The position numbers and the translations under genes were made by a program. From Pseudolabrys taiwanensis (lineage in GTDB: Bacteria > Pseudomonadota > Alphaproteobacteria > Rhizobiales > Xanthobacteraceae), in the NCBI RefSeq assembly GCF_003367395.1, contig NZ_CP031417.1, positions 4,799,501 to 4,863,500 of the forward strand: 64,000 nt of DNA. Direction: 5' to 3'. Under the pieces are notes generated by a model, which saw only the letters and a list, made by a program, of their open reading frames with translations, was not told where the DNA came from and did not search any database. This document shows positions 17,978 to 27,162 of this stretch, in pieces (the stretch's first letter is position 1; each line of letters starts with the position of its first letter).

Positions 17978-18067
17978 CGTCATGGCCGGGCTTGTCCCGG
18001 CCATCCACGTCTTTTGTGCCGTTCGGCCGTGAAGGCGTGGATGCCCGGCACAAGGCCGGGCATGACG
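17978..18067. repeat. palindromic intergenic repeat (family A)
   Basis: CGTCATGGCCGGGCTTGTCC and CCGGCACAAGGCCGGGCATG form complementary outer parts, with inner CCATCCACG/CGTGGATG arms. It starts two bases after the stop codon of the ligase gene and may serve as its terminator. Confidence 0.75.
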
Positions 18068-18110
18068 GTGCCATCTTGACCCCATCCGCCATTTCCCGCT
18101 GATAGCGGCC

Positions 18111-19142
18111 ATGAGCGACGTATCCCTCAAACCGCCCGGCCATCCGGCTCTCCCGCCGCGCCGCATCGGCGTGCTGCTGGTCAATCTCGGCACGCCCGAC
18201 GCGACCGACTACTGGTCGATGCGGCGCTACCTCAAGGAATTTCTGTCCGACCGCCGCGTGATCGAGGTCAATCCCGTCAAGTGGTGGCTGATCCTCAATC
18301 TCATCATCCTCACGGTGCGGCCGGGCCGTAAGGGCCGCGACTACGACAAGATCTGGAACAAGGACAAGAACGAGTCCTTCCTCAAGACCATCACGCGGTC
18401 GCAGGCGGAGAAGCTGGCGGCGGCCTACGCGGGCGATGCGCGCATCCTGGTCGACTGGGCGATGCGCTACGGCAATCCGTCGATCGCCTCGCGTCTCGAG
18501 GCGATGCGGAAGGCCGGCTGCGACCGCATCCTCATCGTGCCGCTTTATCCGCAATACGCCGCGGCGACGACCGCCACAGTCGCCGACAAAGCGTTCGATG
18601 CGCTCGCCGCCATGCGTTGGCAGCCGGCGCTGCGCGTCGCGCCCGCCTATTACGACCGGCCGGCTTACATCGAGGCGCTTGCCTCGTCGCTGGAGGAGGG
18701 GCTGACGAAGCTGCCGTTCAAGCCGGATGTGATCGTCGCCTCCTATCACGGCATGCCGGAGGAGTATCTGCACAAAGGCGATCCTTATTACTGTCAATGC
18801 GCGGTGACGACGCGGCTGCTGCGCGATCGCCTCAAGCTCGACGAGAGCAAGCTGATGATGACCTTCCAGTCGCGCTTCGGCACGGCGGAATGGCTCAAGC
18901 CCTATACCGACATGACCGTGAAGGGCCTCGCCGAGAAGGGCGTGAAGAACCTCGCTGTCATTACGCCGGGCTTTGCCTCGGATTGCCTGGAGACCCTGGA
19001 AGAGATTGCGATGGAGAACGCGCATATCTTCAAAGAGGCCGGCGGCGAGAACTTCGCGCACATCCCCTGCCTGAACGACTCCGATGCCGGCATGGCCGTG
19101 ATTAGCGACGTGGTCGGCCGGGAACTGATGGGCTGGCTCTGA
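18111..19142 (+). CDS. hemH: ferrochelatase
   Basis: The 343-residue enzyme inserts Fe2+ into protoporphyrin IX, the last step of protoheme synthesis. Family motifs are VLLVNLGTPDA near residue 22, the porphyrin-side segment LIVPLYPQYAAATTATV near 142, the catalytic histidine in VASYHGMPEEYL, and FASDCLETLEEI with the conserved acidic residues near 288. Length fits bacterial ferrochelatases. The ATG at 18111 is in GCGGCC context without a strong Shine-Dalgarno site. Repeats bound the gene on both sides, so it looks monocistronic. Confidence 0.95.
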   Translation: MSDVSLKPPGHPALPPRRIGVLLVNLGTPDATDYWSMRRYLKEFLSDRRVIEVNPVKWWLILNLIILTVRPGRKGRDYDKIWNKDKNESFLKTITRSQAEKLAAAYAGDARILVDWAMRYGNPSIASRLEAMRKAGCDRILIVPLYPQYAAATTATVADKAFDALAAMRWQPALRVAPAYYDRPAYIEALASSLEEGLTKLPFKPDVIVASYHGMPEEYLHKGDPYYCQCAVTTRLLRDRLKLDESKLMMTFQSRFGTAEWLKPYTDMTVKGLAEKGVKNLAVITPGFASDCLETLEEIAMENAHIFKEAGGENFAHIPCLNDSDAGMAVISDVVGRELMGWL

Positions 19143-19149
19143 GCCTCTT

Positions 19150-19282
19150 ATCCCTCCCCCGAAAGGGAAGGGTCGTCCGCCAAGCGTGAGCGAAGGCGGG
19201 CGGGGTGGGGCAACGATCACGGCCCGACAACTCCACCCGGCTCGCTGACGCTGGCCACCCCTCCCCGCACGCGGGGGAGGGA
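19150..19282. repeat. palindromic intergenic repeat (family B)
   Basis: It opens with TCCCTCCCCCGAAAGGGAAG, has an inner CGCCAAGCGTGAGCG unit, and ends CCTCCCCGCACGCGGGGGAGG, itself a hairpin. It follows hemH. Confidence 0.7.
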
Positions 19283-19404
19283 TGAAGAACATCAACCCCT
19301 CGTTAACCATCCCGTTTTAGCGTCCGTTAACCACTTCCCGCCGGCGGCGTGGGTGCGCGTCCATTGCGTGCCCCGCCGCTGGCCAAAGGAGGCTTACGGC
19401 GGAC

Positions 19405-21147
19405 GTGCCGCGCATTCGTTTTCCCCTGAAGGTGGCGCTGTCTGGCGCCTGCCTGCTCGTGACCGTTTGGTCCGGGGGGAGCGGCAGCGCGTTCGCGCAG
19501 GTGATGGTGGCGCCGACGGATCCGCTGGCGCCCAGGCTGCAATCCGATCCGCGCAAGCCGCTGCCGACTTTTCAGCGTTCGAATCGCGCGCCGTTTGCGC
19601 AGGCACCGGCGTCGTCGGTGTTCACGCCGCCGGCATCGGGTGCCGGCCGCACCGGCTTTGACTCCACCAACAGCCGCAAGTCTCGGCCGCCGCGCGCCGC
19701 GCGCACCGGCAGCAGCACGGCGACGACGACGGCGCCCGTGGACGACGCCCGCGCGATCGCCCCAGGCGTGCCGCAGCCGCTTCCCGCCTCGCCTTATCAG
19801 ACACCGCCGAAAACGGGGCAGGGCGCTTATGCGCAGGCCCCGGGTTCGCCGCCCGAACCGGAGATCGGCCCGATCCGGCGACCGCTGCCAAAGCGCAAGC
19901 TGCCCGCGGTCGTGGACCCTTACGCGCCGCTCGGCCTGCGCGCCGGCAGCTTCGATCTCTTCCCCGCCGTCGAACTCATCGGCGGTTACGACACCAATCC
20001 CGGCCGCAGTCCTAATGCCAAGGGCGCGTCGCTCTACACTGTCGCGCCCGAATTCCGGGCGCAGTCGAACTGGTCGCGGCACGAGCTGAAAGCCGATCTG
20101 CGCGGCACCTATACGGGCTATTCGCCGGACCAGACGCCGACGCTCAGCCGCCCCAACTTCATTGGCAAGGTCGACGGCCGTGTCGACGTCACGCATGCGA
20201 CACGCATCGATCTCGCGGGCCGCTTGCTGGTCGCGACGGACAATCCGAACAGCCCGAATCTTCCCGCCGGCATCGACAAGCTGCCGATCTACACGACAGT
20301 CGGCGGCACGGCGGGGCTGGGGCAGAAGTTCAATCGCTTCGACGTCTCGATCAAAGGCGATATCGATCGCACCGCCTACCAGGACTCCAAGCTGCTCGAC
20401 GGCTCGACCGCCAGCAACGAAGACCGCAACTACGATCAATATGGCGGGCGGCTGCGCGGCGGCTACGAACTGTCGCCCGGTCTGAAGCCCTTCGTCGAAG
20501 TCGGCATGGACCGCCGCAAGCACGACCTCAATGCCGACTTCTTCGGCTATCAGCGCGACTCGCGCGGCGTGACCGGAAGCGTCGGCGCCACGTTCGAGAT
20601 GACCCGTTTGCTCACCGGCGACGTTTCGGTCGGCTATGTGAAGCGCACCTATGAAGACCCGCGGCTGTCCGATCTCAGCGGGTTGATCGGCAATGCATCG
20701 CTGATCTGGCAGGCGACTGCGCTCACCACGGTGAAACTCACGGCCGCGTCGTCCATCGGCGAGTCGACCATTCCCGGCGTGTCCGGCGTCTTCTATCGCG
20801 ACGTCGGCGTGCAGGTCGATCACGCCTTCCGGCAATGGCTGATCGGCAGCCTCAAGCTCGGCTTCGGTGTCGACACCTACAAGAACGGCGCCATCGAGAC
20901 CTCGACCGGCACCACCACGACCATTTGCGATTGCACGCCGGCAACGACGACCACCACGACAACGACGACCCAGACGATCACCGACCGTATCGATAACCGT
21001 TATTCGTTCGGCCTCGGCATCACCTACAAGATCGACCGCAATGTGCAGGTGAAGGGCGAATTCCAGCAGCTCTGGCTGCGCTCGAACGTCACGGGCGTCG
21101 ATTACAATGCCAGCATTTTCATGTTGGGGCTGCGGCTGCAGAAGTGA
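19405..21147 (+). CDS. outer-membrane beta-barrel protein (BBP2-like)
   Basis: The 580-residue protein has a signal peptide (LKVALSGACLLVTVW..., cleavage near AFAQ), then about 150 residues rich in Pro, Ala and Ser with little structure, and a barrel domain of alternating strands from about residue 180 (FDLFPAVELIGGYDTNPG; ELKADLRGTYTGYS; ASLIWQATALTTVKLTAAS). The last residue pattern (ASIFMLGLRLQK) is near a barrel C-terminal strand, though it lacks a terminal Phe. This matches the rhizobial outer-membrane beta-barrel family with no known transport role. A run of threonines (residues about 515-530) lies in a late loop. GTG at 19405 is thirteen bases after AAAGGAGG, a long spacing. Confidence 0.75.
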   Translation: MPRIRFPLKVALSGACLLVTVWSGGSGSAFAQVMVAPTDPLAPRLQSDPRKPLPTFQRSNRAPFAQAPASSVFTPPASGAGRTGFDSTNSRKSRPPRAARTGSSTATTTAPVDDARAIAPGVPQPLPASPYQTPPKTGQGAYAQAPGSPPEPEIGPIRRPLPKRKLPAVVDPYAPLGLRAGSFDLFPAVELIGGYDTNPGRSPNAKGASLYTVAPEFRAQSNWSRHELKADLRGTYTGYSPDQTPTLSRPNFIGKVDGRVDVTHATRIDLAGRLLVATDNPNSPNLPAGIDKLPIYTTVGGTAGLGQKFNRFDVSIKGDIDRTAYQDSKLLDGSTASNEDRNYDQYGGRLRGGYELSPGLKPFVEVGMDRRKHDLNADFFGYQRDSRGVTGSVGATFEMTRLLTGDVSVGYVKRTYEDPRLSDLSGLIGNASLIWQATALTTVKLTAASSIGESTIPGVSGVFYRDVGVQVDHAFRQWLIGSLKLGFGVDTYKNGAIETSTGTTTTICDCTPATTTTTTTTTQTITDRIDNRYSFGLGITYKIDRNVQVKGEFQQLWLRSNVTGVDYNASIFMLGLRLQK

Positions 21148-21159
21148 TCTTGGATTGAC

Positions 21160-21240
21160 CGCTCGTCCGCGCGAGAGCGGGACGAGCGCACAAATTCAAT
21201 TTTGCACGGGTGCCCCTGGATTCCCGCTTTCGCGGGAATG
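21160..21240. repeat. palindromic intergenic repeat (family A, two hairpins)
   Basis: CGCTCGTCC and GGGACGAGCG form one hairpin at 21160-21189, and ATTCCCGCTTTCGCGGGAAT forms another at 21219-21238. The element lies between two converging genes (outer-membrane barrel and galU). Confidence 0.7.
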
Positions 21241-21304
21241 GGCGGCGTGTGTGGCGCGCCCACCGACTAAAACGGGCGCGGCTCCCTCAGGATGACGGCG
21301 CCGG

Positions 21305-22186
21305 TTACTTCTCTCCGACCAGCCGCTTGATCTCGCTGCGGAGTTCGTCGGCAAGATCGGCGCGCTGCAGGCCGTAGGCGACATTGGCGGCCAAAAAGCC
21401 GATCTTGGAGCCGCAGTCATAGCTGCGGCCTTCGAACTTCAGGCCATAGAACGGTTGCGCTTTGGCCAGCGCGACCATCGCGTCGGTGAGCTGGATTTCG
21501 CCGCCGGCGCCGGTCGCCTGGTTTTCCAGGATATCGAAGATCTCCGGCTGCAGGATGTAGCGGCCGGTGATCGACAGATTGGAGGGCGCTTCCGCTTTCT
21601 TCGGCTTCTCGACCATCTTCGTGATCGAGAATGCCTTGCCTTTCGTCTCGCCGACGCCGACCACGCCGTACATGTGCACGCGATCCATCGGCACTTCCTC
21701 GACGGCGATGATGTTGGCCTTGGGATCGAGATGGGCCGCGGCATCCATCATCTGCGCGAGACAGCCGCGCGGATGCTGCACCAGCACGTCCGGCAGCAGC
21801 AGCGCAAAGGGCTCGTGTCCGATCAGTTCTCGCGCGCACCACACCGCGTGGCCAAGGCCAAGCGGCGACTGCTGACGCGTGAAGCTCACCGTGCCGGCCG
21901 GCGGCAGGTTCTCTTCGAGCAGCTTGAGTTCCGCCTTCTTGTGGCGCTCGACCAAGGTGACTTCGAGTTCGAACTGTCGGTCGAAGTGATCTTCGATGAC
22001 GGCCTTATTTCGGCCGGTAACGAACACCAGATGCTCGATACCGGCTTCGCGCGCCTCGTCGACCACGTGCTGGATCAGTGGCCGGTCGACGACCGGCAAC
22101 ATCTCCTTGGGCATGGCCTTGGTGGCGGGAAGGAACCGGGTTCCGAGACCGGCGACAGGGAAAATGGCTTTGCGGATGCGCGTCAT
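21305..22186 (-). CDS. galU: UTP--glucose-1-phosphate uridylyltransferase
   Basis: The 293-residue nucleotidyltransferase makes UDP-glucose for envelope polysaccharides. It begins with the sugar-nucleotide motif AIFPVAGLGTRFLPATKAMPKEM; further GalU motifs are LLPDVLVQHPRG (near 130), VEKPKKAEAPSNLSITGRYI (near 200) and GAGGEIQLTDAM near 238. Length is normal. ATG at 22186 is the first good start. It faces mltB-type transglycosylase divergently, and both contribute to the envelope. Confidence 0.95.
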   Translation of the reverse strand: MTRIRKAIFPVAGLGTRFLPATKAMPKEMLPVVDRPLIQHVVDEAREAGIEHLVFVTGRNKAVIEDHFDRQFELEVTLVERHKKAELKLLEENLPPAGTVSFTRQQSPLGLGHAVWCARELIGHEPFALLLPDVLVQHPRGCLAQMMDAAAHLDPKANIIAVEEVPMDRVHMYGVVGVGETKGKAFSITKMVEKPKKAEAPSNLSITGRYILQPEIFDILENQATGAGGEIQLTDAMVALAKAQPFYGLKFEGRSYDCGSKIGFLAANVAYGLQRADLADELRSEIKRLVGEK

Positions 22187-22367
22187 TCGCTCGATGATGG
22201 TTGGTGACGGAATTTGCCACGGGTTCTGGGACGAGAAAGCACGCTGGAACTCTGAGGTCCAGCGGACCGGGGTCGTAAGGTAACTAGGGCCGCGTGATTA
22301 ACGGCGTCGAAACGATATCGCGGTTTCCATAGGGGCTCCGAGGCGGGAAGCGAGCAAGCAGATCGGC

Positions 22368-23708
22368 ATGCGAAGGGGCCATATTCATCTAATTGCGGCG
22401 GCGCTTGCGGTAACCGCATGCTCCACCGCGACAGCCCAGACCCAACGCGCAGACCTCTATTCGGGTCCAACAGGCAGCATTGGGCCTGCAAAATCTGTCG
22501 CAAGAACGGCAGCGCCGGTCTGGAGCGGCGAATCGGGGGCATCCGGCCACCCGCAGATGGATGCCGCAGCCATTCGCTCCGGCGCCGCCAACTTCCATAC
22601 CTGCATCGAACGCATGTGGCCTTTGGCCGCGCGTCGGGGTGTCAGCCGCAACACGTATCAGGCGTTTACGGCGCCGCTGACGCCCGATCTGCGGATCATG
22701 GATCTTCTCGACAATCAGCCGGAATTCACAAAGTCGTTCTGGGATTACCTCGACGTGCTCGTCACCGACGAGCGCATTCGGAAAGGGCGTGAGATCCTCG
22801 AGAAGCATCGCGCGACCTTTGACGCGGCGGAGCGCGCCTATGGCGTCGACCGTTACGTCATTGCCGCGATCTGGGGTGTCGAAACGAATTACGGGACGAT
22901 CGCCGGCGACAGGCCCGTGCTGCGCTCGACCGCGACGCTCGCCTGCATTGGTCGTCGTCAGGCCTATTTCCGTGACGAGTTTCTCGCGACCATGGAAATT
23001 CTGCAGCACGGCGACGTGCGGCCGGAAAAGCTGGTGGGCTCATGGGCCGGAGCATTCGGGCCGACGCAGTTCATGCCGACCGCCTTCAAGCGTTATGCGG
23101 TCGACTTCGATCACGACGGGCGTCGTGACGTCATCGACTCCATGCCCGATCTCATTGCTTCGACGGCCAACAATCTGAAGAAGAATGGCTGGGTGCCGGG
23201 CCAGACCTGGGGCTACGAAGTGGTCGTGCCGGCGAATTTCAATTTTCTTCTGGCAGAGAACCGCCGACGCATGTCGCTGCGTGAATGGCAGCGGCACGGA
23301 ATTCTGCGCGCCAATGGTCAGCCCTTTCCGCGTGGCGACGACATGGCGTTTCTTCTGGTACCGGCCGGCGTGCAAGGCCCCGGTTTCCTGATGCTGGAGA
23401 ATTTCCGGGCCATCATGAGGTACAACCCGGCCGAAGCCTATGCGCTCGCGATCGGGCATCTGTCGGACCGGCTGCGCGGCGGCGGCCCCTTCGTCCAGGA
23501 TTGGCCGCGGTACGAGAAGGTGCTGACGCGCGCGGAGCGGCTGGAGCTGCAGGAGCTGCTGGCGCGTCACGGCTACGACGTCGGCGAACCGGACGGCCGG
23601 CTGGGGGCCCGCACCCGCTCGGCGATTCGTGATTTCCAGGCCCGGCTCGGCCATGTGCCGGACGGCTTTGCCTCCGCCAGCGTGCTGGAACAGCTCAGGG
23701 CGCGATAG
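22368..23708 (+). CDS. lytic murein transglycosylase, MltB type, with peptidoglycan-binding domain
   Basis: The 446-residue protein opens with a hydrophobic leader ending in LAVTAC, a lipobox, so it is probably an outer-membrane lipoprotein. The SLT/MltB catalytic domain spans about residues 65-360: WDYLDVLVTDERIRKG, then IWGVETNYGTIAGDR, with the catalytic Glu in GVETNYG, and GSWAGAFGPTQFMPTAF. The C-terminus from about 385 is a peptidoglycan_binding_1 repeat (RLELQELLARHGYDVGEPDG...DFQ). It cleaves glycan strands to leave 1,6-anhydro-muramyl ends. ATG at 22368 fits the lipobox. Confidence 0.92.
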   Translation: MRRGHIHLIAAALAVTACSTATAQTQRADLYSGPTGSIGPAKSVARTAAPVWSGESGASGHPQMDAAAIRSGAANFHTCIERMWPLAARRGVSRNTYQAFTAPLTPDLRIMDLLDNQPEFTKSFWDYLDVLVTDERIRKGREILEKHRATFDAAERAYGVDRYVIAAIWGVETNYGTIAGDRPVLRSTATLACIGRRQAYFRDEFLATMEILQHGDVRPEKLVGSWAGAFGPTQFMPTAFKRYAVDFDHDGRRDVIDSMPDLIASTANNLKKNGWVPGQTWGYEVVVPANFNFLLAENRRRMSLREWQRHGILRANGQPFPRGDDMAFLLVPAGVQGPGFLMLENFRAIMRYNPAEAYALAIGHLSDRLRGGGPFVQDWPRYEKVLTRAERLELQELLARHGYDVGEPDGRLGARTRSAIRDFQARLGHVPDGFASASVLEQLRAR

Positions 23709-23838
23709 CCGCGCCTTAGGCAGGGTAACCAGGGCGCCACCTTCGAGTTGACATTTTTGGCGTGCTATTGGCCCATGGGCGCTGGCATCGGCCCGCCTCA
23801 GGCGGTGTTTCCGTCCCACAAGTCCCTGGGCGAACGGC

Positions 23839-25593
23839 ATGTTTGGCAAATTCCGTTTTTCGCGCTGGCTGCTCGCGACGGCGCTTTTGGTCGCCGTCGA
23901 GGGCGTCGGCGTGGCCGGACTCATGCTGGCGACGACCGCGCCCCTGCGGGCGCAGTGGTTCGGCGGTGACGACAACTATCGCCGCCAGCGACCGCCGCAG
24001 CGTTCCGGCGGCGGCTTCTTCCAGAACCTGTTCGGGCCATTCGATCAGCGGCCGTCTTATCCAAACGGCCGCGACCGCGGTTATTACGAACAGCAACCGC
24101 ACGTCACGCATCCGCAGCAATCGAACGAAGCCGCAGGGGGGCGCGCGCCGCCGCCAAAGAAGGCCGACAAGGACGCGCCTGCGCCGACGACCTCGATCGT
24201 CGTCATGGGCGACGCCATGGCCGACTGGCTCGCCTATGGTCTGGAAGACGCGTTCGCCGATGCGCCGGAAATCGGCATCGTGCGCAAGAACAAGCCGAAC
24301 TCGGGTTTGTTGCGCTACGACCCGAAGGGCGATCTCGACTGGTGGCATGTCGCCAAGGATCTCCTGGCGACGGAGAAGCCGAACTACGTCGTGATGATGC
24401 TTGGCTTGAGCGATCGTCAGAGCATCCGCGAGCGCGATCTCGCCAAGGAAGCCGAGAAGAAGGCGAAGGAAGCGGACAAGAAAGACGCGGCGGATAAGAA
24501 GGACAGCGATAAGCAAGAGGCGCAGCAGAAGCCGGCTGATGGCGCCGCGCCCGCCGAACAACAGGACGCCAAGAAGGAAGCGGCGGACGAGCCGGACGAC
24601 ATCGTTGCCCCCGAGCCGCAGCGCGGCAAGCTCGCCAATGGTGTGATCGAATTTCGCACCGAGCGGTGGGAGCAGATTTATTCGCGGCGCATCGATGAGA
24701 CCATCGCCGCGCTGAAGAGCAAGGGCGTGCCGGTGTTCTGGGTCGGCATGCCGGCGATCCGCGGCACCAAGTCCACCGCCGACATGGTCTATCTCAACGA
24801 TCTCTACCGTGGCCGCGCCGAGAAGGCGGGCGCGATCTACATCGACGTGTGGGACGGCTTCGTCGACGAGAACGGCAAGTTCACGACCTTCGGTCCCGAC
24901 TTCGAAGGTCAGAACCGCCGCCTGCGCAGCGCCGACGGCGTGTTCTTCACCAAATACGGCGCGCGCAAACTCGCGCATTATGTCGAGCGTGAGATCCGCC
25001 GCTACATGTCAAACCGCGGCCCGATCGCGCTGCCGTCGGGCCCGATCGCGCCGGCGCCGAGCGATGGCCGGCCGGCCGAGCGGCCGCTTGCCGGCCCGGT
25101 CGTGGCGCTGACGACGACGCCGGCCAATTCCGACGCGCTGCTCGGCGGCACTGGCGGCTCCGGTAATTCCTACGGCGACGCGCTGGCGAGCCGTGTGCTG
25201 GTCAAGGGCGAGACGCTTTATGCGCCTTATGGCCGCGCCGACGATTTCGTCTGGCCGCGCAGCGAGACCAACCGGCCCGCGCCGCCGCCGGTCGCCGAGA
25301 CAACGCCGGCCGCTGCCAGCGCGTCTGCCGCGCTGCCGCCGGCCGCGCCGCCCGTGATCGCGACGCCCGAGCCCGTTGGAGCCGCGGCCGCCGATCGGGC
25401 CGCGCCCAAGGCTGAAACCAAGCCGGAAGCGCAACGTGCGCCGCGCGGCGAAACGGCGGAGCGCACCGCGCAGACCGCCAAGCCGCGCCGCGTCGAGCCA
25501 CGCGCCGAACTGCGGCCGTCGTCGAATGCGCCGCGTCCGCCGGCGCCCGTCGGCCGCCAGCAGCAGCGCGGCCCGTTCGATTGGTTCAGGTGA
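23839..25593 (+). CDS. exported DUF459 / SGNH-fold protein with charged insert
   Basis: The 584-residue protein has an N-terminal hydrophobic segment (residues 10-32) ending PLRAQ. After a Gly/Gln-rich linker comes an SGNH-like core: IVVMGDAMADWLAYGLEDAF, then WWHVAKDLLATEKPNYVVMMLG, and later VPVFWVGMPAIRGTKS and a YIDVWDGFVDENG/FGPDF... pattern with a late FFTKYGARKLAHYVEREI. These match the DUF459 family, whose members are thought to be acyl/acetyl esterases of the envelope. A Lys/Glu/Asp-rich stretch of about 65 residues (from about 195) splits the core. The C-terminal 180 residues are Pro/Ala-rich. Confidence 0.75.
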   Translation: MFGKFRFSRWLLATALLVAVEGVGVAGLMLATTAPLRAQWFGGDDNYRRQRPPQRSGGGFFQNLFGPFDQRPSYPNGRDRGYYEQQPHVTHPQQSNEAAGGRAPPPKKADKDAPAPTTSIVVMGDAMADWLAYGLEDAFADAPEIGIVRKNKPNSGLLRYDPKGDLDWWHVAKDLLATEKPNYVVMMLGLSDRQSIRERDLAKEAEKKAKEADKKDAADKKDSDKQEAQQKPADGAAPAEQQDAKKEAADEPDDIVAPEPQRGKLANGVIEFRTERWEQIYSRRIDETIAALKSKGVPVFWVGMPAIRGTKSTADMVYLNDLYRGRAEKAGAIYIDVWDGFVDENGKFTTFGPDFEGQNRRLRSADGVFFTKYGARKLAHYVEREIRRYMSNRGPIALPSGPIAPAPSDGRPAERPLAGPVVALTTTPANSDALLGGTGGSGNSYGDALASRVLVKGETLYAPYGRADDFVWPRSETNRPAPPPVAETTPAAASASAALPPAAPPVIATPEPVGAAAADRAAPKAETKPEAQRAPRGETAERTAQTAKPRRVEPRAELRPSSNAPRPPAPVGRQQQRGPFDWFR

Positions 25594-25879
25594 GTTTTTC
25601 ACCCTCCTCCGGGTGAGCAGGGTCACCCGCCTCAGGCGCGCGCGGTGGGGCTGGCCTTCATGTGGGTCCTAAGCGGCCCCGACCCATGGCCGATAATTTA
25701 GAGTGGACTGCGAAACCCATCCCCATTTCGACATTGCGTGGCGTGAGTTGCTGTCGCGTTTGCCGGACAATCTGGATCTCGATCAAGCGCGCGCGAGCAG
25801 GGCGCGTTGAAGCGCAGACGCGCAGCGCGGGATCGTAATTTGGGACAGTGGGCGACGGATGCAGCATGCCCTCTTGTTG

Positions 25880-26272
25880 CTAAATCTGCTCCGCCAACCC
25901 TCCGTTTTTTCTCGATGTGTCATAGGCACGCTGCGCCGTTTCCAGCGCGGCGCCGTTGGCGAGCGACCAGTTATAGAGGGCGGCGAAGGGTTCGCGCAGC
26001 GAGCAGCCAAGATCGGTGATGGTGTACTCGACGCCGACCGGCTGCGTCGGCAGGACTTTGCGACTGACTAGGCCGTTGCGCTCCAGACGCTTCAAGGCCT
26101 CGGACAGAGCCTTGTGGGTGATGCCGTCGAGGCGGCGCTTGAGGTCGTTGAACCGCGCCGGCTGCGTGCAGAGGACGCTCAGGATCAGCACCGTCCACTT
26201 GTTGGCGATATGTTCGAGGATCGGCCGCGTCGCGGCGACATCAAGCGGCAGTGTGAGCCCGTCTTTGGACAT
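25880..26272 (-). CDS. HxlR-family transcriptional regulator
   Basis: The 130-residue protein is a single winged-helix domain of the HxlR/DUF24 type: ILEHIANKWTVLILSVLC near residue 16, RFNDLKRRLDGITHKALSEALKRLERNGLVSRKV (recognition helix and wing entry), and VEYTITDLGCSLREPFAAL. The single Cys typical of redox-sensing HypR/YodB members lies in LSVLCTQPA at about 35. It is transcribed away from an SDR gene, with an inverted repeat in the 97-bp gap that could be its operator. Confidence 0.9.
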   Translation of the reverse strand: MSKDGLTLPLDVAATRPILEHIANKWTVLILSVLCTQPARFNDLKRRLDGITHKALSEALKRLERNGLVSRKVLPTQPVGVEYTITDLGCSLREPFAALYNWSLANGAALETAQRAYDTSRKNGGLAEQI

Positions 26273-26286
26273 GGGTATACGCCTCT

Positions 26287-26328
26287 ATATCTGATCACCA
26301 TCCGGTGCGTTCTTGTGATTAGATATAA
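26287..26328. promoter_or_regulatory. 13-bp inverted repeat, candidate HxlR operator
   Basis: Left arm TATATCTGATCAC (26287-26299) and right arm GTGATTAGATATA (26316-26328) are complementary at 12 of 13 positions and separated by 16 bases. They lie between the divergent HxlR and SDR starts. Spacing of the half-site centres is about 29 bp, nearly three helical turns, so a dimer or dimer pair could bind one face. No computed promoter is claimed. Confidence 0.6.
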
Positions 26329-26369
26329 GAAAGATATCTGCTGCGTCATCACCAAGAATGTGAGGACGT

Positions 26370-27095
26370 ATGAGCAGGCTTTCAGGAAAAATCGCCGTCG
26401 TGGTCGGTGGCCATGGCGGCATCGGCGGCGCCATTGCAGAGCGGTTCGCGGCGGAAGGCGCTACGGTGTACGCGACCAGCCGTCGCGCCGACGAGGGGGA
26501 GGTCGAGCTTGGGGCCGGCAGGCTGCGGGCGCGCCGCGTCGATGCTTCCGATCTCACGGCGCTCGCCGCCTTCTTCGAGGCGGTGCGCCGTGAGGCCGGA
26601 CGGGTGGACCTGCTGGCCGTAAACGCCGGCATCTCCGAGTTCGCGACCCTCGACGACGTCAGCGAGGATCATTTCGACCGGACCTTCGACCTCAACGTGC
26701 GCGCGCTGCTGTTTGCCGCCAAGGCGGCGACGGCGATCATGCCGGATGGCGGCTCGATCGTGCTGGTAGGCTCGATTGCCGGCGCGATCGGCACCAAAGG
26801 CTATGGCGTCTATGGGGCAACCAAGGCCGCCGTGCGCTCGTTCGCACGGACCTGGGCCAACGAGTTGGCGCCGCGCAACATTCGCGTCAACGTCGTGGCG
26901 CCGGGACCGACCGACACCGCCATGATGGCGGCGGCGTCCGAGGAGGTGCGCGAGACGCTGAACAAGCTGATCCCGCTCGGCCGTATGGCGCGTGCCGACG
27001 AAGTGGCCTCGGCCGCGCTGTTCCTCGCCAGCGATCAAAGCAGCTTCATCACTGGCGCCGAGCTGCCGGTCGATGGCGGCATGGCGCAGGTCTGA
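26370..27095 (+). CDS. short-chain dehydrogenase/reductase
   Basis: The 241-residue classical SDR has the cofactor motif [13 protein letters not shown] (TGxxxGxG type), NAGIS near residue 88, the catalytic Ser in VLVGSIAGA and the YxxxK motif in [14 protein letters not shown]. The C-terminal ends in [12 protein letters not shown], as in family members. A substrate cannot be named. It is expressed away from the HxlR gene and could be its regulatory target, as often seen for HxlR-controlled reductases. Confidence 0.9.
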   Translation: MSRLSGKIAVVVGGHGGIGGAIAERFAAEGATVYATSRRADEGEVELGAGRLRARRVDASDLTALAAFFEAVRREAGRVDLLAVNAGISEFATLDDVSEDHFDRTFDLNVRALLFAAKAATAIMPDGGSIVLVGSIAGAIGTKGYGVYGATKAAVRSFARTWANELAPRNIRVNVVAPGPTDTAMMAAASEEVRETLNKLIPLGRMARADEVASAALFLASDQSSFITGAELPVDGGMAQV

Positions 27096-27162
27096 TCTGC
27101 GCCGCCTGCCAAACGACATGCGGCGCTCGCTTCGCTTGGTTTTGCTGGACCTGCTGCCGCGT

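Noticed and set aside
25594-25879. Possible small gene in the gap after the DUF459 gene
   Set aside because: Short frames on both strands show no motif or start signal; only a weak TCACCC/GGGTGA stem was seen.
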